Of a stretch of DNA of 64,000 nt, positions 55,316 through 64,000 are shown piece after piece; the stretch's first letter is position 1, and each line of letters opens with the position of its first letter. A program made the position numbers and the translations under genes. The DNA comes from Locusta migratoria (Eukaryota; Arthropoda; Insecta; Orthoptera; Acrididae). The notes under the pieces were generated by a model. The model worked only from the letters and a program-made list of their open reading frames with translations. It was not told where the DNA came from and did no database searches. Location of the stretch: NCBI GenBank assembly GCA_026315105.1, contig CM048747.1, positions 276,949,991-277,013,990 of the forward strand, read 5' to 3'.

Positions 55316-57290
55316 TACCCCGGCCGCCCCATTGTAGCCTACATAGACCAACACCTTCAACCTGTCATGTGCAGTCTCCCATCCTTCGTCAAAGACACCA
55401 TCTACTTCCTCGATCACCTGAAATCCTTACCCAGCCTGTTACCTCCATAAACCATCCTTGTAACCATTGATGCCATTTCCTTATACACAAATATCCCACA
55501 TGCCCAGGGCCTCACTGCGATGGAGTATTTCCTTTCACGCCGACCACCCATTTCCCTACCTAAAACCTCTTTCCTTAGTACCCTAGCCAGCTTCATCCTA
55601 ACCCACAACTTCTTTACTTTTGAGGGTGAGAGATACCAACAACTAAAGGGAACAGCAATGGGAACTGGGATGGCCCCCTCATACGCAAACTTATTTATGG
55701 GACGCTTAGAGGAAGCCTTCCTGGATACCCAAGCCTGTCAACCCAAAGTTTGGTATAGATTCATTGATGACCTCTTCATTATCTGGACTTACAGTGGAAA
55801 AGAATTCCAGAATTTCCTCTTCAACCTAAACTCCTTTGGTCCCATCAAATTCACCTGGTCCTATTCCAAATCCTATGCCACTTTCCTTGATGTCGACCTC
55901 CATCTGTCTAACGGCCAACTTCACAAATCTGTCCACATCAAACCTACCAATAAACAGCAGTGCCTGGATTATGACAGCTGCCATCCATTCCACATCTAAC
56001 ATTCCACATCTAACATTCCCTTCCCTACAGCTTAGGTCTTCGTGGCAAACGAGTCTGCTACAGTACTGAATCTCTGAACCAGTGCACCAATAACCTAATA
56101 ACAGCTTTCACATCCCGTAGCTATCCTGATCTGGTACAGAAGCAGATTGCCAGAGCCACTTCATCATCCTCCCAAATTCAGAACCTTCAACAGAACCACC
56201 CCAGAAGTGCCCCTTTTGTCACCGGATACTTTTTGGGACTGGAGTGGACTCTGAATGTGACTCCCCTACAAGGATACGACTACCTTAAATCCTTCCCCCG
56301 AAATGAGATCCATCCTTCATGACATCCTTTCCACTCCACCGAGAGTGTCTTTCCGCCGCCCACTTAACCTCCGTAACCTCCTAGTCCATCCCTATGAAAT
56401 CCCCAAACCACCTTCCCTAGCTTCTGGCTCTTATCCTTGTAACTGCCCCCGTTTTAAAACCTGCCCTATGCATCCTTCCACCACCAGTTTCTCCTGTCCC
56501 GTAACCTGGAAGGTGTACAAGATGATCAAGGGCAGAGCCACTTGCGATAGCACCCACGTGATTTACCAACTGACATGCCTGCACTGTGAAGAGTTCTATG
56601 TGAGAATGACCAGTAACAAACTGTCCATTCGCATAAACGGTCACAGGCAGACAGTGTTTGTTGGTAATGAGGATCACCCTGTGACTAAAAACGCCTAGGT
56701 GCACAGCCAGCACATCTTGGCGCAGTGTTGCACCGTCTGGGTTATATGGATACTTCCCACCGACACCAATCTTTCAGAACTCCGGAGATGGGAACTTGCC
56801 CTTCAGCACATTCTCTCTTCCCGTTGCCCACCTGGTCTCAACCTCCTCTAAATTCAAATTCCCGCCCACCATCTTTAACATCTTTGCCTCGGTTCTGTGG
56901 ACAGAGCCTCTGCCGCAAGTAGTGTCTCTGTCCATCTTCTTTGCTTTCTACAATATGTCTATCTAGTTGTGTTTGTGTGTGGAGATGTGTGGGTGTGGGT
57001 GTATTTGTTTACCCTCCTTTTTTCCCCCTAAGGTAAGTCCTTCCACTCCCAGGATTGGAATGACCCCTCATCCACTCCCTTAAAACCCGCATCCTTTCCT
57101 TTTTTTCCCGTTCTTCCTTCCTCTTTTCCTCAACCAATGGTTGCAAAAGCTTGAATGTTTGTCTGTGTGTGTTTTTTGTATCTATCAGCAAGCCCGTGCC
57201 TGGGTAAGTCAAACAATCTTCATTTTTATACATATTTTTCCCACAAGGAAAGTCTCCTTCTATAATATTCGTTTCATCAGTTTGAACCTA
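55316..57290 (+). mobile_element. Penelope-like element, 5'-truncated (PLE 5)
   Basis: Starts abruptly in the RT at the Copia LTR breakpoint and continues to a full 3' UTR with CAGAACTCCGGAGATGGGAA, AGGTAAGTCCTTCCACTCCC and a degenerate ribozyme-like hairpin (CAACC/GGTTG, 57131-57143) lacking the CTGANGA half. It points away from Copia, opposite to the PLE at 49067-49720. Confidence 0.9.
55320..56700 (+). pseudogene. PLE 5 RT and GIY-YIG endonuclease
   Basis: Decayed start with DQHLQPVMC- and VTIDAISLYTNIPH-type motifs (to about 55500). The open frame 55520-55999 follows: GTAMGTGMAPSYANLFMGRL, WYRFIDDLFIIW (active-site DD intact), FTWSYSKSYATFLDVDLHL and KPTNKQQCLDYDSCHPFHI. A small duplication (AACATTCCACATCT) and frame changes follow, then 56303-56698: TPPRVSFRRPLNLRNLLVHP, CKTCPMHPS-like, VYKMIKGRATC and YQLTCLHCEEFYVRM, with Arg where the nuclease core usually has Gly (YVG). 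RIN-x-HRQ follows. The terminal stop is at 56696-56698. Confidence 0.9.
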
Positions 57291-57317
57291 AAATTTATCT
57301 TGTTGTGGTTATGGTCT

Positions 57318-58084
57318 TCAGTCCAGAGACTGGTTTGATGCAACTCTCCACAATACCCTATCCTGAGCAAACCTCTTCAACTCAACATAAGAACGGCAAC
57401 CTACATCTGTCTGAATCTGCTTACTGTATCCATCTTTTGGTCTTTCTCTGAGGTTTTTATCCCACACACATCCTTCCAATGCTAAATTTACAATTCCTCG
57501 ACGTTTAAAGATGTGCCCTACCAAGTGATCCCTTCTTTTAGTCAAGGTATGCCAAAAATTCCTTTTCTCACTACTTCTGTTCAGTACATCTTCATTAGTT
57601 ACGCAATCTACCTACCTAATATCCAGCATTCTTCTGTAGCACCACATTTCGAAAGCCTCTTCTCTTCCAGTCTACACTGTTTCACTCCCGTACAAGGCAA
57701 CATTCCAAACAAATGTCTTCAGAAAAGACTTCCTTGCACCTGATTTTCGATGTTAGCAAATTTCTCTTTTTTGTTTAAATGATTTTCTTCCCATTGCCAT
57801 TCTGCATTTTATATCCTCTGTACTGCGACCGTCATATGTTAGTTTACTACTGAAGTTACAAAACTCATCTACCAACTTCAGTGTTTCATTACCTAATCTA
57901 ATTCCTTCAGCATCACCTGATTTTCTAAGACTGCATTCCATTACCCTAGTTTTGCTCTTGTTAATGTTCATTTTATACGCTGTCTTCAACACACTGTCCA
58001 TTCCATTCAACTGCTCTTCCAGTCTGTCTCTGACAGAATTAAAATGTCATCAGCAAAACACAGTTTTTATCTTTTTATTTTATT

Positions 58085-58119
<35 letters not shown>

Positions 58120-59168
58120 TTTTTTTCCTTCACCCTGAACTTTAATCCCTTTTCCAATTTTTTCCTTGCTTTCCTTCACCACCTGCTTGATGTACAAATT
58201 GAATAACATTGGAGAAAGGCTACAACCCTGTCTTCCTCCCTTCTCAACCACTGCTTCCCTTTCATGCTCTTTGAGTTTAATAACTGCGGTCTGGCTTTTG
58301 TACAAGTTGTAAATAACTCTCCTTTCCCTGTATTTTACCCCTGATGACCTCAGAATTTGAAAGAGTGTATTCCAATCAACATTGTCAAAAGCTTCTTCCA
58401 AATCTGCAAAAGCTAAAAATGTAGGTTTGCCTTTCCTGAATCTATCTTCTAAGATAAGTTGTAAAGTGAGTGTTGCCTCCTGCGTTCCTACATTTCTCCT
58501 GAATCCAAACTGATCTTCCCCTAGGTCAGCTTCTTCCAGCTTTTCCATTCTCCTGTAGATAATTTGTGTTAAAATTTTCCAACCATGACTTATCAAACTG
58601 ATGGTTCTGTAATTTTCACACCTGTCTGTGCCTAATTTCTTTGGAATGGGGATTATTACATTTTTCTTAAAGCCTGAGGATGTTTCGCCTGTCTCATACA
58701 TCTTACACACCAAGTGAAACATTTTTGTCATGGCTGACTCTCCCAGAGACTTTATTAGCTCTGAGGTTATGTCATCTACTCCCGGGGCATTGTTCCGACT
58801 AGGTCTTTCTGAGCTCTGTAAAATTCATCTCTCATTATAGTATCTCCTATTTTCATCTTCAGCTACTTCCTCTTCCCTTCCTACAACATTGTCTCTAAGT
58901 TCATATCCTTTGTAGAGCTCCTCTATGTACTGTTTCCACCTTTCATCTTTTCCTTCTTTGCTGAGAACTGATTTTCCATCTGAGTTCTTGATATTTGTAG
59001 AGCTGTTTTTCTTGTCCCCCAAAGTCTCTTTTTTATTTTCCTGTAGGCAGTATCTACTTTCCCCCTTCTTATACATTCTTCGAGAGATTTGCATTTGGCT
59101 TCTAGCCACTCCTGCTTAGCCATTTCGCACTTCCTGTGAATTTCATTTCTTAGTCGTCTGTACTCCAC
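57318..59168 (-). pseudogene. RTE reverse transcriptase and C-terminus
   Basis: Linker frames (59168-58825) are followed by the RT frame 58731-58117: FKKNVIIPIPKKLGTDRCEN, YRTISLISHGWKIL, EDQFGFRRNVGTQEA, FLAFADLEEAFDNVDW (first catalytic Asp) and GGRQGCSLSPMLFNLYIKQV. A (TTTA)n expansion then interrupts it. LCFADDIL with the catalytic DD is at about 58052-58030, then NKSKTRVMEC. The C-terminal frame 57545-57318 is the block also found as tails in Copia. Confidence 0.88.
58066..58124. repeat. (TTTA)n microsatellite inside the RTE RT
   Basis: Imperfect then perfect ATTT repeats lie between the SPMLFNLY region and the FADD box. Confidence 0.93.
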
Positions 59169-59182
59169 TTTGCCTGTTTCAT

Positions 59183-60235
59183 TTACTGCATTTTTACATT
59201 TCTCCTTTCATCAATTAACTTTAGTATTCCCTGTGATATGCAAGGATTTTTTGTAGGTCTTGCCTTTCTACCTAGGTTGTTCTTTGCTGCCTTCACTACT
59301 TCTTTTCTCAATGCTACCCATTCCTCTTCTACTGTTTTATTTCCCCCTGTTTCTGTCAATTGTTGTGTAAAGCTCCCTCTGATATTCTTAAGAACTTCAG
59401 GTTCTCTCAATTTATCCGAGTCCCATCTCCTTATTTTCCTACCTTTCTGCAGTTTTTTCAGTTTCAGCCTACACTCCATGACCAATACGTTATGGACAGA
59501 GGCTATATCTGGGTATGCCTTACAGTTTAAAACCTGGTTCCGGAATCTATGTTTTACCATTATGAAATCTATCTGATACCTTCTGATGTCTCCTGGTCTC
59601 TTCCACGTATACAACCTTCTTTCGTGATTCTCAAACCAGGTGTTTGTTATGATTAAATGGTGTTCCATGCAAAATTGTATCAGGTGACTTCCTCTTCATT
59701 CTTTTTGCCCAGTCCATGTTCACCTACAATTTTTCTTCTCTTCCTTTCCCTACTACCGAATTCCAGTCTCCCATCACAATTATGTTTTCTCTCCCTTAGT
59801 TGTATGAATAATTTCCTTTAGGTCCTAATATATTTCTTCAATTTTCTCATCATCAGCAGAGCTAGTTGGCATATAAACCTGTACTACTGTTGTCGGTGTT
59901 GGCTTCGTATCTATCTTGACTACGATAATGCGATCACTGTGCTGCTCATAGTAGTTTACCCGTATTCCTATTTTCTTATTCATTATCAGTCCTACTCCTG
60001 TGATACCCCCAACTGATTTTGTATTTATTATCCTGTACTCACCTGACTAGAGATCCTTTTCATCCTGCCACTGAATTTCACTAATCCCCACTATATCTAA
60101 CGTCAACCTATCCATTTCCCTTTTTAAATTTTCTAATTTTCCTACCCGATTAAGGGTTCTAACATTCCACACTCCGACTTGTAGAATTCCAGTATTGTCT
60201 TTCCGGATGACAACATCCTCCTGAGTAGTCCCCAC
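59183..60235 (-). pseudogene. RTE endonuclease
   Basis: Frame 60235-60047 has LQVGVWNVRTLNRVGKLENL and LTLDIVGISEIQWQDEKD, the start of an RTE APE domain. The middle (60046-59669) is frameshifted. Frame 59668-59183 holds TWKRPGDIRRYQIDFIMVKH with the IDFI motif, and SVHNVLVMECRLKLKKL. Confidence 0.88.
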
Positions 60236-60600
60236 CTGGAGATCCGAATGGGGGGACTATTTTCCCTCCGGAATATTTTAGCTGAGAGGATGCCAGCATC
60301 ATATTTTCATACAGTAGAGCTGCATGTCCTCAGGAAAAGTTACGGCTGTAGTTTCCCTTTGCTTTCAGCCGTTCGCAATAACTGTTGTTAGCTGATGTTA
60401 CAAGGACAGCTCAATCATCCAGACGGTTGCCCCTGTAACTACTGAAAAAGCTTCTGCCCCACTTCAGGAACCACTCATTAGTCTGGTCTCTCCACAGATA
60501 TCCATCTGCTGTGGTTGCACCTATAGTACGGCTATCTGTATCGTTGAGGCATGCAAGCCACCTCATCACAGCAATGTCTGTGATTCATTAAGAGGGAGAA

Positions 60601-61429
60601 ACAAGTGGTGCAGACCAACCAGCCTACGCACGGGAAGCAGCGGGATTAAGCTTGTGTAGAAATAAATAACTTTTTACTATGGTGAATTATACCTCACACG
60701 GTCCAGAGTCGGTAAACTGATCTGTATTTTTATGGAGAAAACGAATGACAAAAATATAATGTATCTTATGGGATTAACATAATGAGTATCTGTGAAACTA
60801 TATTTTTTATACCTTTCGTTTCACATAGCCACAGTGATTCTATGTTCACATGAATTACAGTATTTTTTCTTTTATTTATTTCATATCAGAGTGAGACACA
60901 GCGAAGCATGGCCGGGTTTAGCTAGTCGTACCTATATTTCTGAAAGTATTGTTCTGCTACCAACCTACAGACTATCTGTGTTCAATTACAAAATTTACTA
61001 CTTTTTTAGATATGATTAACAAAGTACTTATTTTCCTGGTTGGACTGTGCCTTTAGCTAGTGTCTTACATAATTTGCAATAGCCTTAAATTTGCACAAGG
61101 AAAATTTATATTAAAGGCACAAAACTGAGAGGTACTAAATACCAATGGAAGGTAGTAAAAACTGACACTGAACTAAATTACTCTGTTTACATTTATAATG
61201 GGACATTTGTTTATCAACTTACTTAGTTTCTTTATGCCACCTCCCCCTTACCCCCCAAACCACTTCCCATCAAGGAAAATTTATCTATCATTGGATGAGA
61301 AGCACAAGTGTTTACCATATTATAGAAGAAATGTTTGCAGTAATGGCATTTCTATTGTTCCTAGTTTAAACTAATATAATTTTTGTTAATAAGGTTCAGT
61401 GAATATTTTTGGCATTTATTTTCTTTCAG
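60601..61429. other. End of the Tsg intron, no repeat recognised
   Basis: AT-rich sequence ending at the acceptor TTTATTTTCTTTCAG (61415-61429). A short segment near 60895-60930 (CACAGCGAAGCATGGCCGGG) looks repeat-derived. Confidence 0.35.
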
Positions 61430-61636
61430 ATATGTGTACAAAATCTAATTCCACTGGCAGTCCACTTACCAAAATAAGCCATGTTGAAGAATTTTCTGAT
61501 CCTATACCATCGCTATTTGAATCCTTGACCATGGATCCTGACCCAGAGGGAAGATGGACATCATATACTTATCCACAAGAACTTGATGTTTCTCTGTTTG
61601 CTCCAAAACTAGATAATGAGATAATAATGGCAAATG
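61430..61636 (+). CDS. tsg: Twisted gastrulation family protein, second coding exon
   Basis: Continues the Tsg frame: two bases complete the Asp codon begun at 45036, giving DMCTKSNST, then HVEEFSDPIPSLFESLT and DPDPEGRWTSYTYP. This is the conserved stretch joining the N-terminal Cys-rich domain to the C-terminal Tsg domain. The exon is 207 bp with phase 1 at both ends. Acceptor CAG at 61427-61429 and donor GTGAGT at 61637 are both good. The remaining C-terminal Cys-rich domain is not seen up to 64000, so a further long intron runs off the window. The mature family protein is about 200-250 residues; about 140 are encoded here. Confidence 0.94.
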
Positions 61637-61829
61637 GTGAGTCAATGTGCATAATTTTTTTATTCTTGCTCATATGAAAAATGAATAAAAAGTGTTAGAT
61701 TTAGTGTTACACATTGTAGCTGCACATATTATAATTTTATTTATTTATTTATCAAAACTTTTTTTTATTGCCTTTAAACTGCAAAAGATTAAGGTTGTGT
61801 TCAATCATACTGCACAGAAGACAGAGTCA

Positions 61830-62165
61830 ACGTACTTTTGAGCTTGAACCACTACCTAAACCAGCTGAAGACACATTCATTTCTGTGGATTTTCTACCAT
61901 ATGCTAGGAATGTGTCTGCCAAGATAGGTACGATCTTGAAAAAAAATGAAATCAGGTGTGTTGTTTCGTTGCCAGCTAAGATTAGAGCAATTCTTGGCTC
62001 TGTTAAAGACGATATTAACAAAATACTATGTGAGTGCAGTAAAATATGCATTGGTCAAACTATTTGTACTGTCAATAACAGAAATGTTGAACACCATTGC
62101 CTTATGTAATTGTAAGAGTCTGATAAATCTGTGGTGGCTGAACACTGCCTTGCAGGATGTTATAC
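61830..62165 (+). pseudogene. Penelope-like GIY-YIG fragment
   Basis: Frame with AKIGTILKKNEIRCVVSLPA, ILGSVKDDINKILCECSKIC, IGQT, then past a stop ESDKSVVAEHCLAG. This is the lead-in, GIY-YIG core and AEH motif of a Penelope endonuclease, related to PLE 1 (15187-16086). It lies in the intron after the second Tsg coding exon. Confidence 0.82.
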
Positions 62166-62248
62166 AATGAGACACATGTGTTTTCAAATGCTTTGCTTTT
62201 CTGGTATTGTGTTTTAAAAAGTCTATTGAAGTAAGACTAACAAATACA

Positions 62249-62272
62249 GTAGAACCCCGTTTTTACACTTTT
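62249..62272 (+). repeat. Tigger/pogo-like terminal repeat
   Basis: CAGTAGAACCCCGTTTTTAC preceded by TA, the usual end of pogo/Tigger MITEs. No matching right end was found downstream. Confidence 0.5.
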
Positions 62273-62412
62273 CAAGGGACTTCATTGAATTGGTGTAAAA
62301 TGCAGGAAAACGTAAAATGCGGGAAGTAATGTTTTAAATGGTAAAATATGCTTACTGGATTACCCTTGTATTTTCGTAGTTTACTTGTGATATACGTACA
62401 TAATACGCATCA

Positions 62413-63324
62413 ATATAGCATAGCTGCCAACTATTACGGATTGTCCGTAATTGTTACGGATTTATCGTCATATTTACGGAGTTACGGGAAGTTCGTGAAA
62501 AATTACGGAAACGAGATATTGTATGATCTGATGTGTTTTAAGAAAATCGGAGTAGTTACTATCTACATTTTGGTAACATCCGATAAAAGTTTTATATAAA
62601 TAATTTATTTCATTCCTGAGTACGTAGCAAAGCTGTAGGAAATGTTAAAGATAGCATTTCCGTTGAAACAAATCTGGATCAAATCCCGCCTATAATCACC
62701 TACCCACCTACCAAATGCACGCTCACACACCCAAGATCTATGTAAATTCTGTGGTCTATAATAAGTATAATGTCTTTGGTTAAAGCTTAACAGCCCACGT
62801 GTTTTACCGGGTGCCGAAAGTTAGCCAGTTCGTTTCCGAAGAGAAAAGCTTTTATTGGCTTTTCTTGCGGGTACATGTTTCCATAGCAGTCTTGTGCAGC
62901 TAGAATGAAATATGAGCGATGAGCCATTTGTGACACCTCAGTTCAGTGGTTTCATTCGTCGTCTAAAATCCAAAACCATTTTGTGTATCCTTAGCTGCTA
63001 AATATTTTATGTTTAAAAAATGCAAGGAATTTCACCCTTTTCTTTTCCTTCGGTAACTGTTAACTTTCCGTAATGACAGTTAATTGAAACTTACAGGAAT
63101 ATTTCTAAGCCACTCACAGTATTTACACAAATGTGTTAGGTTCTTCCACCTAACCTCAGTCTTTTGAAACAGAATAGTTCGTGGCAGATATTTAGGAATA
63201 CAGTGTCAGACTTAAATTTTTAAAATATTCTTGGGACACGGCCGTAGACCCACGTCCTCTTTGGTCTTGCGCATCATTATGGACAGCCAATTGTAAAGGT
63301 TGGCAGTTATGATATAGTCAGCAG
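62413..63324. repeat. Possible 0.9-kb element with short inverted ends
   Basis: The left CATAGCTGCCAACTATTACG is partly matched by the inverse of GTAAAGGTTGGCAGTTATG near 63294-63312. Between them are TTACGGA repeats (62440-62510) and no frame. Boundaries and family are uncertain. Confidence 0.35.
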
Positions 63325-64000
63325 GAAGTTTATTATATAAAAATGTTATCCAATTTTTTACCATTTTAAGCACCAGACAGAACTGGAACTGGTAATTTTA
63401 TGGAAAGTAGAAATTTTTGACACAATTTCATTCTTCATAATCGATTAGTCATCAAACCTGTAACCAGCATTAATTATTTACGTAGAAAAACTGGACAAGT
63501 TCTGTTCTATTTGTATTTTTCGATGTTTCACACGACAATATTCGAGAATTTATTTGCGTTATCGAGTACAAATATATGCATAAGTATTTTTGTGACATTT
63601 GTATAGGGTCAGCACCTCACACTATTATCGCTTTTTTGAGGTTGTAATGTACCATGCCCCCTTCAACGTGCAGAAAAACATACACAGGCAAACCATCAGT
63701 CTCACTGTCTTTAAAACGTCCCCAAAACCTACTAAGGTAAATATACAACATACGGATCTGATAGGCAGAGTTAATAGCAATTTGCAGCTGTTTATTGTTG
63801 ATGTTGTGGTGTACTGGAAAGTGTCATCATTGAATGATTTTAGTAGGATGCAGGATAACTTATACAAATTTTCTAGAGGTTGTGAGGAATGACAACTACC
63901 ACTAAATATAGAGAATTGTAAGGTGATGCAGACAAATAAGAAAACCAATCCCCTAATGTTACAATACAGCATCAGTACTGCACTACTTGACATGGTCATG
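63325..64000. other. No gene recognised
   Basis: AT-rich sequence with overlapping frames on both strands (63599-63892 and 63625-63999). Neither matches a family I know or the missing Tsg C-terminal exon. It is probably intron. Confidence 0.3.

Larger units (their letters stand above)
57302..60600 (-). mobile_element. RTE-clade LINE, near full length
   Basis: On the - strand the element runs from a 5' leader (60600-60236) through an APE endonuclease, linker, RT and C-terminal domain. It ends WRVASNQSLD, stop, GACCATAACCACAACAAG at 57302. Many frame breaks occur. The outer 5' boundary is approximate, and no target-site duplication was resolved. Confidence 0.88.
45037..61429 (+). other. tsg: Tsg intron, 16.4 kb, packed with transposons
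   Basis: Bounded by GTAAGT at 45037 and TTCTTTCAG at 61429. It holds PLE fragments, a Harbinger-like insert, a Copia element, and RTE LINE copies, most of them described separately. The first 380 bp (45037-45420) show no repeat I recognise. Confidence 0.92.

Noticed and set aside
63599..63892. Third Tsg coding exon
   Set aside because: The frame lacks the conserved Cys pattern expected for the C-terminal Tsg domain, and no acceptor in the right phase is evident.

Overview
The window looks like insect nuclear DNA, most likely from a large, repeat-rich orthopteran-type genome. That is an inference from a conserved insect gene with a very long intron, from AT-rich spacer, and from tRNA-like SINE and fold-back repeats that I recall from grasshopper-type genomes. 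No prokaryotic features, CRISPR arrays or rRNA are visible.

The only host gene I can support is a twisted gastrulation/crossveinless (Tsg) family gene on the + strand. A first coding exon (coding part 44823-45036) encodes a signal peptide and a Cys-rich BMP-binding domain. A second (61430-61636) joins it in phase across a 16.4-kb intron. An acceptor site just before the start codon implies an upstream non-coding exon, and a donor at 61637 implies further exons beyond the window.

Almost everything else is transposable element, often stacked. From 5.2 to 16.8 kb a decayed Ty3/Gypsy pol is interrupted by an unidentified 1.25-kb insert, a nearly full-length I/R1-like LINE (8343-14314, 11-bp target-site duplication, TSD), a Penelope-like element (PLE; 14770-16100, 10-bp TSD) and a 126-bp LINE tail (11-bp TSD). 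From 17 to 30 kb there are PLE fragments and fold-backs, a LINE endonuclease, a tRNA-headed SINE inside a PLE (12-bp TSD) and a second I/R1-like LINE (24995-29185, 9-bp TSD). From 30 to 44.4 kb there are tRNA-like fold-back repeats, a palindrome, a Jockey/CR1-like LINE on the - strand, a comparatively repeat-poor island, an RTE fragment and two PLE copies arranged head to head. The Tsg intron holds a PLE carrying a TAA-flanked Harbinger-like insert, a tail-to-tail PLE junction with a 117-bp tandem duplication, a Ty1/Copia element (49721-55315) whose LTR contains a PLE endonuclease fragment, another PLE and an RTE-clade LINE.

The most interesting signal is a recurring motif in the 3' regions of several different PLE copies: CTGANGA, a short hairpin whose two arms change together between copies, then GAAA. 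It resembles a hammerhead ribozyme core. All transposon genes examined carry stops, frameshifts, deletions or catalytic substitutions, except ORF1 of the LINE at 8739-10076, which is open.
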